This document shows positions 44,206 to 64,000 of a stretch of DNA of 64,000 nucleotides, one piece after another. Source of the DNA: Streptomyces sp. L-9-10 (GTDB lineage: Bacteria > Actinomycetota > Actinomycetes > Streptomycetales > Streptomycetaceae). Positions within the stretch are counted from its first letter, which is position 1, and the number at the start of each line of letters is the position of its first letter. Under the pieces are notes generated by a model. It did no database searches. It saw only the letters and a list, made by a program, of their open reading frames with translations, and had not been told where the DNA came from. The stretch is from contig NZ_PHRF01000090.1 of NCBI RefSeq assembly GCF_004151105.1, positions 212,487 to 276,486 on the forward strand, read 5' to 3'. The position numbers and the translations under genes are program-made.

Positions 44206-45031
44206 CGGAGTTCATGTAAAGGGACTAAGCCCCGGTTACCCGCGATGCGGGTTCTGGCACTTCTCGGTGTGCCGCCCTCGGCTGCTGCGTGGAAAAACAG
44301 GTCGGGCTGATGGTTTTACTCATGCGCCGGCCGTCCCGCAGCACCCTCAGCGTATTCGTCGCGAACCTCGACTCCGGCTTTCGTTTCGGCGAGGTAAACA
44401 GGGTGTTCTTTGTAATACGGCTTCACATCCTTCACATGCTGGCTGATTGATCCCCGTGGGTATGGCTTGATTGGTCGCTTCGCCGCCATAACCGTTCACT
44501 CCGGCCGCGGGATGGCGAGTGGCGTAACCATCGTTATTCAGCCGGGCGGTGCTGAGGCCGACTCGCCCGAGCCCTTGGCCGGCTCTGTGATCAGCGGCCG
44601 AGCACTGTCACTCCCCGGGTGCGCGCATTCCTGAGGTTATTGCTGCTGGGGCTTCCTCCGTACGGTTCGCGCCAGACTGCGCTCCGGCCGGGGCGCGCCG
44701 TCGACTACCGGCTTTCGTCGCTGCCGTGCGAACGTCGCAGTTCAGCCAGAACGCCCGGTGTCCCCGGCCTATGCCACTGGTCTTGGGGTGCTGGCCGGTG
44801 GACGCGGGGCGCGGCGGGATTTCGTCGAGATGCGGCCACGCCTCCCCGGCTTGAATCCATGCGTCGCCGTCCGGACGGCATATCGGGCGTTTCCGTGTGA
44901 ACTCCGACGCGTCCGGCTGAATGAGGTCGGTTTTCTGTCTGTATACCGTTGGTGATTCAGGGCGGAGATATGCAAGGGCCAGTGCGTGGACAAGTGCTCA
45001 GTCAGTCATTTCCTGGAGGCGCCGAGAGGCG

Positions 45032-45064
45032 GGTAAATTTCGGAAGTTCGCGCGGTAAATTTCG
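45032..45064 (+). promoter_or_regulatory. Direct repeat GGTAAATTTCG with 22-bp period upstream of PKS
   Basis: Two exact 11-bp copies at 45032-45042 and 45054-45064 start 22 bases apart, two helical turns, on the same DNA face. This is the pattern of activators that bind direct repeats, such as SARP proteins. It is about 90 bases upstream of the best -35. Confidence 0.6.
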
Positions 45065-45079
45065 AGAGTCCACGCGCTC

Positions 45080-45099
45080 GGACACGCCTCTGCGTGTCC
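45080..45099. promoter_or_regulatory. Inverted repeat GGACACG-N6-CGTGTCC
   Basis: Perfect 7-bp arms around CCTCTG, immediately followed by TTGACG (45100-45105). It could be an operator overlapping a promoter, or a hairpin in a longer leader. Confidence 0.45.
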
Positions 45100-45155
45100 T
45101 TGACGGGCATTCTTGGCCTGGCGCGCTACCGTCAACGCAGCCGGCCGTGCGCTGG

Positions 45156-45184
45156 TTGACAATTTCCGAAGCGCTGGCTTGAAT
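45156..45184 (+). promoter_or_regulatory. Probable promoter of the first PKS gene
   Basis: TTGACA at 45156-45161 is a perfect -35. TTGAAT at 45179-45184, 17 bases on, is an acceptable -10. The ATG at 45262 would then have a leader of about 70 bases. Confidence 0.5.
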
Positions 45185-45261
45185 TGCGCCCGTTATGGCG
45201 GCGGCGTCGCCAAGAAAAGCGTTTCGATTCTGGTGGACGACTGACGAGAGCAGAGGCTGCC

Positions 45262-57327
<12,066 letters not shown>

Positions 57328-57380
57328 CACGGCCGGACCGCGTCGATCTCGCCCCCACCGCTGTAAGGAGCGCACGCCAG

Positions 57381-60300
57381 ATGGAGAACGAGGACAAGCT
57401 CCGCGACTACCTCAAGCGGGCCACCACCGACCTGCGCACCACACGCCGACGTCTGCGCGAGGTCGAGGAGCGGGAGAACGAGCCCATCGCGATCATCGGG
57501 ATGAGCTGCCGCTACCCCGGTGGTGTCGAGTCGCCGGAGGACCTGTGGCGGCTGCTGGCCGACGGCGGGGACGCCGTCGTGGAGTTCCCGGCCGACCGCG
57601 GCTGGGACACCGACGCGCTGCACAACCCCGACCCGGATCACGTCGGCACGTCGATCACCCGGCACGGCGGATTCCTCCAGGACGCCACGGGCTTCGACCC
57701 GGCGTTCTTCGGGATCTCACCGCGTGAGGCGCTGGCGACGGACCCGCAGCAGCGGCTCCTGCTGGAGACCTCCTGGGAGGCCTTCGAGCGCGCGGGCATC
57801 GACCCGGTACAGGCCAGGGACACCAGGACCGGCGTGTTCGCGGGCGTCATGTACAACGACTACGCGACGCGGATGTCGCAGGCGCCCGAGGGATTCGAGG
57901 GCTTCCTCGCCAACGGCAGCGCCGGCAGTATCGCGTCCGGCCGGATCGCCTACACGCTCGGCCTCGTCGGGCCCGCGGTGACGGTGGACACGGCATGCTC
58001 GTCGTCGCTCGTGGCGCTGCACCTCGCGATGGTCGCGCTGCGCCGCGAGGAGTGCTCGCTGGCGCTCGCGGGCGGCGCCACGTTCATGTCCACGCCGCGC
58101 ACATTCGTCGAGTACAGCAGGCAGCGCGCGCTGTCCGTGGACGGCCGCTGCAAGGCGTTCTCGGACAGCGCCGACGGCACCGGCTGGGGCGAGGGCGTCG
58201 GGATGCTGCTCGTGGAGCGGCTGTCCGACGCCCGCCGCAACGGCCACCAGGTGCTGGCGGTCGTACGCGGTTCCGCGGTGAACCAGGACGGCGCGTCCAA
58301 CGGCCTGACCGCGCCGAACGGACCGTCCCAGCAGGCGGTGATCCGTCAGGCGCTGGCGAGCGCGCGGCTCACCCCGGCGCAGGTGGACGCGGTCGAGGCA
58401 CACGGCACCGGCACCACGCTCGGCGACCCGATCGAGGCGCAGGCCCTCATCGCGACCTACGGAGCCGAGCGGGCCGACGACCGGCCGCTCTGGCTGGGGT
58501 CCCTGAAGTCGAACATCGGCCATGCCCAGGCGGCGGCCGGGGTCGGCGGCATCATCAAGATGGTCATGGCGATGCGGCACGGTGTGCTGCCCAAGACCCT
58601 GCACGTCGGCGAGCCGAGCAGCCATGTCGACTGGTCGGTGGGCACCGTGGCGCTGCTGACCGAGGGGCAGCCGTGGCCGGAGACCGGCGAACCGCGCCGC
58701 GCCGGTGTGTCCTCGTTCGGCGTCAGCGGGACGAACGCCCACGTCATCCTGGAGGAGCCGTCCGCCGCCGATGAGCAGTCCACCGCGGATATCGAGCCGC
58801 GGGTCACCGCTGTCGCGCCGTGGGTGCTGTCCGCCCGTACCGCCGACGGGCTGCGCGCGCAGGCGGACCGTCTCCTGTCCGCCGTGGTGGCTTCCGCCGA
58901 CTTCGACCCGGTGGGGGTCGGCTTCTCGCTGGCCACGACACGGAGCGTGTTCGAGCACCGCGCCGTACTGCTGGCCGAGGACCGGGCCACCACCACCGAA
59001 CGGCTCGCCGCTCTCGCCGAGGGGCGTGGCGGTCCCGGTGTCGCGGTGGGCGAGGCGACGCCGCATCGGCTGGGTTTCCTGTTCTCGGGTCAGGGCTCGC
59101 AGCGGCTGGGCATGGGTCGTGAACTGTCCGAGCGTTTCCCGGTGTTCGCGGAAGCGCTGGACGCGGTGCTGGGTGAGTTCGGCCCCGAGGTCCGCGAGGT
59201 GCTGTTCGGTGAGGATGCCGATGCGCTGAACGAGACGGGGGTGACGCAGCCGGCGCTGTTCGCGGTCGAGGTGGCGTTGTTCCGTCTGCTGGAGTCGTGG
59301 GGTGTCCGGCCGGATGTGCTGGCGGGTCATTCGATCGGTGAGCTGGCCGCCGCGCACGTGGCGGGCGTGTGGTCGCTGGCGGACGCGGTGAAGGTGGTGT
59401 CGGCGCGTGGTGCGCTGATGCAGGCGCTGCCGTCCGGTGGTGCGATGGTGGCGGTCCAGGCGTCCGAGGCCGAGGTCGCCTCGGACCTGCCGGAGACCGT
59501 GGGTATCGCTGCGGTGAACGGCCCGAACTCGGTGGTCGTCTCCGGTGTCGCCGACGATGTGGAGGCGGTCGCGGAGCGGTGGCGTGACGCGGGGCGGAAG
59601 GTGACCCGGCTCCGCGTCAGTCACGCGTTCCACTCGCCGCTGATGGACCCGATGCTGGACGAGTTCCGCGCGGTGCTGGAGGGCGTGTCGTACGAGGCGC
59701 CCGCGATCCCGATCGTGTCGACGCTGACCGGTACGCGGGCCACCGCGGAGGAGCTTGCCTCGCCGGAGTACTGGGTGCGGCACGTACGCGGGGCCGTACG
59801 GTTCCACGACGCGGTCGTGGCGCTGCGCGAGAGGGGCGCCGATGTCTTCCTGGAGATCGGTCCCGGCGGCGTGCTGTCCGGTCTCGGACAGCTCAACGCC
59901 CCGGAGGCCGCCTTCGTACCCGCCCTGCGCGGTGACCGGCCCGAGCTCGTCGCGCTGACCGCCGCCGTCGGTCAACTGCACGTGCGCGGCGTCCCGGTGA
60001 ACCTGGCCGCCTGTTTCGACGACACCGGCGCGCGGCGGGTGGATCTGCCGACGTACGCGTTCCAGCGGGAGCGCTACTGGCTGGAAGCCCCGGCCGCCGA
60101 TGAGGCCGCCCAGCGGATGTCACCGGTGGAGGCACGGTTCTGGGAGGCCGTGGAGGAGGGCGATCCCGCTGATCTCGCCCGCACGCTCGATGTGTCGCCC
60201 GACGATCCGCTGAGCGCCGTGCTGCCCCGGCTCTCCGCCTGGCGCAGGAAGCAGCGGGACCGGTCCGCCGCCGATGACTGGCGGTACCGGGTCGACTGGC

Positions 60301-63300
60301 TGCCGGTGACCTCCGAGGGCCGGCGGCTGGATGGTGTCTGGCTGGTGGTCGCCCCGGCCGGGGAGCCGCGCGCCGAGTGGGTTCGCGACGCTCTGGTTCG
60401 GAACGGTGCGGACGTACAGGTTCTGTACGTGGATCCGGAAGGTGTGGACTGGGCCGGGGAGTTGGCCGGTTTGTCCGCGCTGAGTGGTGTGGTGTCGCTG
60501 CTGGCATTGGCGAGTGCGGGCGGGTCGGTTGTGCCCGTGGGTGTGGCGGGCACGATCGGTCTGCTGGGGGCGTTGGGTGGCGCGGATGTGCCGGCGCCGT
60601 TGTGGTGTGTGACGTCGGGTGCGGTGTCGGTGGGTGCGGATGACGCCGTCGCCGGGTTCGAGCAGTCGATGCTGTGGGGTCTGGGCCGGGTGGCGGCACT
60701 GGAGCACCCCGATCGTTGGGGCGGTCTGGTCGATCTGCCCGACGCGCGGGACGAGGCGACCGGCGACCTCCTTGCCTCCGCCCTCACCGGAACGGCCGGT
60801 GAGGACCAGGTCGCCGTACGCGGTGGCGGGATCCTCGGCCGCAGGCTGGTGCCCGCGCCGCTGGGCGACGCTTCCGGGGAGAACTGGGCGCCGCGTGGCA
60901 CGGTCCTGGTCACCGGCGGTACCGGCGCCCTGGGCGGTCGGGTGGCGCGCTGGCTGGCGGAGCGCGGGGCCGAGCACATCGTGCTCGTGAGCCGGCGCGG
61001 CCGGGCCGCCGAGGGAGCCGCGGAACTGGAAGCCGAGCTCGTCGAGTTGGGCGCGGACGTCACGTTCGCCGTCTGTGACGTGGCCGACCGGGAGTCCGTC
61101 GCGGCGCTGCTGGAGACCGTCCCGTCGCTCACCGCCGTCTTCCACACGGCGGGCATCGAACGCTCGGCGACTCTCGCCGACCTCGACCCGGACGACCTCA
61201 CCGACGTCGCCGACGTGCTGGCGGCCAAGGCCGACAGCGCCAGGAATCTGCACGAGCTGCTGGCCGGCACGCCGTTGGACGCGTTCGTGCTGTTCTCGTC
61301 CATCGCCGGTGTGTGGGGCAGTGGCGGCCAGGCCGCCTACGGCGCCGCCAACGCCTACCTGGACGCCCTCGCCGACCACCGCAGGGCGGCGGGTCTGCCC
61401 GCCACGGCGGTCGCGTGGGGCCCGTGGGGCGGTGGCGGTATGGTCGCGGACTCCGGACAGGCCGCACACCTCCAGCGCAGGGGCCTGACCACGATGGCCC
61501 CCGAGGCGGCCCTCGCCGGACTCGGCACGGCCATCGAACACGGTGACGGGAAGGTCACCATCGCCGATGTCGACTGGTCCCGGTTCGCGGGCACCTTCAT
61601 GGCGCGGCGGCCGAGCCCGCTCCTGCGTGAACTGCCCGAAGTCCGCGCCGCGTTCGACGCCGCTCCGGCGGCGGACGGCGGTACGTCGGCCCTCGCTCAG
61701 CGGCTCGCGGGTCTGGACGAGGCCGAGCAGGAGCGGGAGCTCACCGAGCTGGTCCGGTACGAGGCCGCCGCGGTGCTCGGTCATGTGTCCGCCGCCGCGT
61801 TCTCCGCGACGCGCGCCTTCAGGGAGCTGGGCTTCGACTCGCTGACTGCGGTGGAGCTGCGCGCCCGGCTCAGCGATGCCACCGGGATCGCCCTGCCCGC
61901 GACCGTGGTGTTCGACTACCCGACGGCCGGGGCGCTCGCGGCCTATCTCCGTGTCGAGCTGTCCGGTGTGGTGGCGGCACCCACCGCCTCCGGTCCGGTC
62001 GCCGTGCCGGGGGTGACCGACGAGCCGATCGCGATCGTGGCGATGGCGTGCCGGTTCCCCGGCGGCGTCGAGTCGCCTGAGGACCTGTGGGACGTGCTCC
62101 TGTCGGGTGCGGACGCGGTGTCGGAGTTCCCGGCCGACCGTGGCTGGGACGTGGAGGCGCTGTACGACCCGGATGGCGCCGGTGTCGGCACGTCGTACAC
62201 CCGCATGGGCGCCTTCCTCGACCGTGTGGCGGACTTCGACCCGGCGCTCTTCGGGATCTCGCCGCGCGAGGCGCTGGCGATGGATCCGCAGCAGCGGCTG
62301 CTGCTGGAGACGTCGTGGGAGGCGTTCGAGCGGGCGGGCATCGACCCGAACTCGTTGCGGGGCAGCCGGTCCGGTGTGTTCGTCGGCACCAACGGCCAGG
62401 ACTACACGACGTTGATGATGGCCGCGCCGGAGAGCGTCGAGGGCTACTTCGGCACCGGCAGCGCGGCGAGTGTCATCTCCGGCCGGCTGTCGTACACGTT
62501 CGGCCTTGAGGGACCCGCGGTGACGGTGGACACGGCGTGCTCGTCGTCGCTGGTGGCGCTGCATCTGGCGGTGCAGGCGCTGCACAAGGGCGAGTGCGAG
62601 CTGGCGCTGGCGGGTGGCGTGACGGTGATGTCCACGCCCGCCGCGTTCGTGGAGTTCAGCAAGCAGCGCGGGCTGTCGGTGGACGGCCGGTGCAAGGCGT
62701 TCGGGGCGGGCGCGGACGGTACGGGCTGGGGCGAGGGCATCGGGATGCTGGTCGTCGAGCGGCTGTCCGACGCCCAGCGCAACGGCCACCAGGTACTCGC
62801 CGTCGTGCGAGGGTCCGCGGTGAACCAGGACGGCGCGTCGAACGGTCTGACGGCTCCGAACGGTCCGTCGCAGCAGCGGGTGATCCGGGCCGCACAGGCG
62901 GCAGCGGGCCTCGCTCCGTCCGACGTGGACGCGGTCGAGGCGCACGGCACCGGCACGACGCTGGGCGACCCGATCGAGGCGCAGGCGCTGCTGGCGACCT
63001 ACGGCCAGGGCAGGCCCGCCGACCGGCCGTTGCTGCTGGGATCGGTGAAGTCGAACATCGGTCACACGCAGGCGGCAGCCGGTGTGGCGGGTGTGATCAA
63101 GATGGTCATGGCGATGCGGCACGGTGTGCTGCCGCGCACCCTCCACGCGGACGAGCCGTCGCCGCACGTGGACTGGTCCGCGGGTGCGGTGGAGCTGCTG
63201 ACGGAGGCCCGGCCGTGGCCGGAGACCGGTCAGCCGTGGCGGGCGGGTGTGTCGTCGTTCGGGTTCAGCGGGACGAACGCGCACACCATCATCGAGCAGG

Positions 63301-64000
63301 CCCCCGTGGTGGAGCGGGAGGACGCCCCGGAGCCGTTGCCCGCCGGGACGGTCGTCCCGTGGCTGGTGTCGGCCAACAGCCCCGAGGCATTGCGGGAGCA
63401 GGCCGCGCGGCTCACAGCGTTTGTCGATGACTCGTCGGATCTGTCCGTGGCCGACGTGGGCCGCACGCTGGTGTTCTCGCGCGCGGCGCTGGAGCACCGC
63501 GCGGTGGTTGTCGCGGCGCAGCCCGCCGAGTTCCGGTCCGCTCTGGCCGCTGTCGCCGAAGGACGCGGTGGTCCAGGTGTGGTGGTGGGCGCGGCGGAGC
63601 CACACCGGCTGGGTTTCCTGTTCTCGGGCCAGGGTTCGCAGAAGCTCGGGATGGGCCGTGAACTGTCCGCCCGTTTCCCGGTGTTCGCGGAAGCCTTGGA
63701 CGCGGTGCTGGGTGAGTTCGATCCGCGGGTGCGTGAGGTGCTGTTCGGTGAGGATGCCGACGCGCTGAACGAGACGGGTGTGACCCAGCCGGCGTTGTTC
63801 GCGGTCGAGGTGGCGTTGTTCCGTCTGCTGGAGTCGTGGGGTGTGCGGCCGGATGTGCTGGCGGGTCATTCGATCGGTGAGCTGGCCGCCGCGCACGTAT
63901 CCGGTGTGTGGTCGCTGGCGGATGCGGTGAAGGTGGTGTCGGCGCGTGGTGCGCTGATGCAGGCGCTGCCCGAGGGCGGTGCGATGGTGGCGGTCCAGGC
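57381..64000 (+). CDS. Type I polyketide synthase: module 3 and start of module 4 (3' end outside window)
   Basis: The first 2206 residues are visible. Residues 1-33 are a coiled-coil docking helix (MENEDKLRDYLKRATTDL). Module 3: KS (34-463, Cys206), AT (564-861, GHSIG Ser651, HAFH 748-751, malonyl type), A-type KR (1173-1404, VWGSGGQAAY with Tyr1320, no LDD), ACP (Ser1487). Module 4: KS (1548-1973, Cys1720) and AT (from about 2077, GHSIG Ser2164) cut by the window edge. AAGGAG lies 10 bases before the ATG, 53 bases after the first PKS stop. Module 3 should leave an L-type hydroxyl and module 4 probably adds malonate. Third-position composition is patchy, with GTG/CTG/GGT-rich stretches, unlike the first PKS gene. 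Confidence 0.93.
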   Translation, partial: MENEDKLRDYLKRATTDLRTTRRRLREVEERENEPIAIIGMSCRYPGGVESPEDLWRLLADGGDAVVEFPADRGWDTDALHNPDPDHVGTSITRHGGFLQDATGFDPAFFGISPREALATDPQQRLLLETSWEAFERAGIDPVQARDTRTGVFAGVMYNDYATRMSQAPEGFEGFLANGSAGSIASGRIAYTLGLVGPAVTVDTACSSSLVALHLAMVALRREECSLALAGGATFMSTPRTFVEYSRQRALSVDGRCKAFSDSADGTGWGEGVGMLLVERLSDARRNGHQVLAVVRGSAVNQDGASNGLTAPNGPSQQAVIRQALASARLTPAQVDAVEAHGTGTTLGDPIEAQALIATYGAERADDRPLWLGSLKSNIGHAQAAAGVGGIIKMVMAMRHGVLPKTLHVGEPSSHVDWSVGTVALLTEGQPWPETGEPRRAGVSSFGVSGTNAHVILEEPSAADEQSTADIEPRVTAVAPWVLSARTADGLRAQADRLLSAVVASADFDPVGVGFSLATTRSVFEHRAVLLAEDRATTTERLAALAEGRGGPGVAVGEATPHRLGFLFSGQGSQRLGMGRELSERFPVFAEALDAVLGEFGPEVREVLFGEDADALNETGVTQPALFAVEVALFRLLESWGVRPDVLAGHSIGELAAAHVAGVWSLADAVKVVSARGALMQALPSGGAMVAVQASEAEVASDLPETVGIAAVNGPNSVVVSGVADDVEAVAERWRDAGRKVTRLRVSHAFHSPLMDPMLDEFRAVLEGVSYEAPAIPIVSTLTGTRATAEELASPEYWVRHVRGAVRFHDAVVALRERGADVFLEIGPGGVLSGLGQLNAPEAAFVPALRGDRPELVALTAAVGQLHVRGVPVNLAACFDDTGARRVDLPTYAFQRERYWLEAPAADEAAQRMSPVEARFWEAVEEGDPADLARTLDVSPDDPLSAVLPRLSAWRRKQRDRSAADDWRYRVDWLPVTSEGRRLDGVWLVVAPAGEPRAEWVRDALVRNGADVQVLYVDPEGVDWAGELAGLSALSGVVSLLALASAGGSVVPVGVAGTIGLLGALGGADVPAPLWCVTSGAVSVGADDAVAGFEQSMLWGLGRVAALEHPDRWGGLVDLPDARDEATGDLLASALTGTAGEDQVAVRGGGILGRRLVPAPLGDASGENWAPRGTVLVTGGTGALGGRVARWLAERGAEHIVLVSRRGRAAEGAAELEAELVELGADVTFAVCDVADRESVAALLETVPSLTAVFHTAGIERSATLADLDPDDLTDVADVLAAKADSARNLHELLAGTPLDAFVLFSSIAGVWGSGGQAAYGAANAYLDALADHRRAAGLPATAVAWGPWGGGGMVADSGQAAHLQRRGLTTMAPEAALAGLGTAIEHGDGKVTIADVDWSRFAGTFMARRPSPLLRELPEVRAAFDAAPAADGGTSALAQRLAGLDEAEQERELTELVRYEAAAVLGHVSAAAFSATRAFRELGFDSLTAVELRARLSDATGIALPATVVFDYPTAGALAAYLRVELSGVVAAPTASGPVAVPGVTDEPIAIVAMACRFPGGVESPEDLWDVLLSGADAVSEFPADRGWDVEALYDPDGAGVGTSYTRMGAFLDRVADFDPALFGISPREALAMDPQQRLLLETSWEAFERAGIDPNSLRGSRSGVFVGTNGQDYTTLMMAAPESVEGYFGTGSAASVISGRLSYTFGLEGPAVTVDTACSSSLVALHLAVQALHKGECELALAGGVTVMSTPAAFVEFSKQRGLSVDGRCKAFGAGADGTGWGEGIGMLVVERLSDAQRNGHQVLAVVRGSAVNQDGASNGLTAPNGPSQQRVIRAAQAAAGLAPSDVDAVEAHGTGTTLGDPIEAQALLATYGQGRPADRPLLLGSVKSNIGHTQAAAGVAGVIKMVMAMRHGVLPRTLHADEPSPHVDWSAGAVELLTEARPWPETGQPWRAGVSSFGFSGTNAHTIIEQAPVVEREDAPEPLPAGTVVPWLVSANSPEALREQAARLTAFVDDSSDLSVADVGRTLVFSRAALEHRAVVVAAQPAEFRSALAAVAEGRGGPGVVVGAAEPHRLGFLFSGQGSQKLGMGRELSARFPVFAEALDAVLGEFDPRVREVLFGEDADALNETGVTQPALFAVEVALFRLLESWGVRPDVLAGHSIGELAAAHVSGVWSLADAVKVVSARGALMQALPEGGAMVAVQ
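59070..59461 (+). repeat. Near-identical AT segment, copy 1 (module 3)
   Basis: This stretch from the AT GQGSQ motif through GHSIG to ALMQALP matches 63609-64000 at nearly every base, offset 4539 (exactly 1513 codons). Sequence just upstream of 59070 is clearly less alike, so the boundary is sharp. Confidence 0.85.
63609..64000 (+). repeat. Near-identical AT segment, copy 2 (module 4, cut by window end)
   Basis: Second copy of the segment at 59070-59461, in the same reading frame. The repeat continues to the window end, so its 3' boundary is unknown. Confidence 0.85.

Larger units (their letters stand above)
43592..45261. other. Long apparently non-coding region upstream of PKS
   Basis: About 1.67 kb with no convincing gene. 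Open frames here (for example 43867-44310 plus) lack family features, a good ribosome site and the strong GC third-position bias of real genes around them. Local A/T-rich patches, palindromes at 44020-44039, 44188-44205 and 44238-44252, and a phased direct repeat at 45032-45064 suggest regulatory DNA or decayed coding sequence. No tRNA, rRNA or mobile element was seen. Confidence 0.6.

Noticed and set aside
43867..44310. 147-codon plus-strand frame in the PKS upstream region
   Set aside because: No family resemblance, no ribosome site and weak third-position GC bias compared with real genes around it.
44641..44760. tRNA-like stretch with TTCGCGCC and flanking GC stems
   Set aside because: No consistent acceptor stem or anticodon arm could be drawn.
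44619..44900. 93-codon plus-strand frame upstream of the PKS
   Set aside because: Composition is like translated non-coding DNA and no partner motif or ribosome site was found.

Overview
The window looks like chromosomal DNA of a Streptomyces or close relative. G+C is very high with strong third-position bias, GTG and TTG starts are common, DmdR/IdeR-type iron boxes recur, and it carries a type I modular polyketide synthase (PKS), an nSTAND-WD40 NTPase and Tat-exported sugar-binding lipoproteins. Antisense open frames are long everywhere and were treated as shadows. Coordinates are given for the start judged most likely; alternatives are named in the entries.

Positions 1-16,050 are an iron/siderophore region. 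It has a heterodimeric ABC exporter (260-3831), a first importer of two FecCD permeases plus an ATPase (4095-7140), and an amidohydrolase. A GNAT acetyltransferase follows, facing an N-acetylglutamate kinase and an isochorismatase-like protein. Then come an FMN-binding PNPOx-like protein and a second importer made of a fused double permease, a binding lipoprotein and an ATPase (11,952-16,026). Five good and one weak 19-bp iron box lie at the promoters, so the region is probably one iron-repressed regulon. The siderophore assembly genes themselves are not in the window. A divergent TetR/NmrA pair (16,201-17,851) with a clear palindromic operator follows.

Positions 17,850-30,851 are a galactoside-utilisation locus. 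It contains a secreted GH27 enzyme with a lectin-like propeller, a sugar ABC importer without its ATPase, an intracellular GH36 alpha-galactosidase and an oxidative galactose route. That route comprises an SDR dehydrogenase, a galactonate dehydratase, a KDGal kinase, a KDPGal aldolase and an aldose epimerase, with a FadR-type GntR regulator. The two promoters share an AATTASTAATT operator at the same distance from the -35.

Positions 30,894-45,261 hold accessory genes. First is an overlapping pair of a small helical protein and an nSTAND NTPase with fourteen WD40-like blades; the partners share a short QAAxxQHI motif. Then come a membrane-anchored hypothetical protein, a large TerD-domain protein, a methyltransferase, a frameshifted DUF2089 remnant, and an aldolase-HAD phosphatase-DhaL-DhaK cassette. 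About 1.67 kb of apparently non-coding DNA with several palindromes and a 22-bp-phased direct repeat leads into the PKS.

Positions 45,262-64,000 encode a type I PKS. The first protein (4021 aa) has a loading module with a collapsed, Cys-less ketosynthase remnant, an AT lacking the carboxylate-binding Arg, and an ACP. Module 1 follows (KS-AT(methylmalonyl)-KR-ACP), then module 2 (KS-AT(malonyl)-DH-KR-ACP). The second protein runs off the end and shows module 3 (KS-AT(malonyl)-KR-ACP) and the start of module 4 (KS-AT). The order resembles the start of avermectin-class synthases but does not identify the product.
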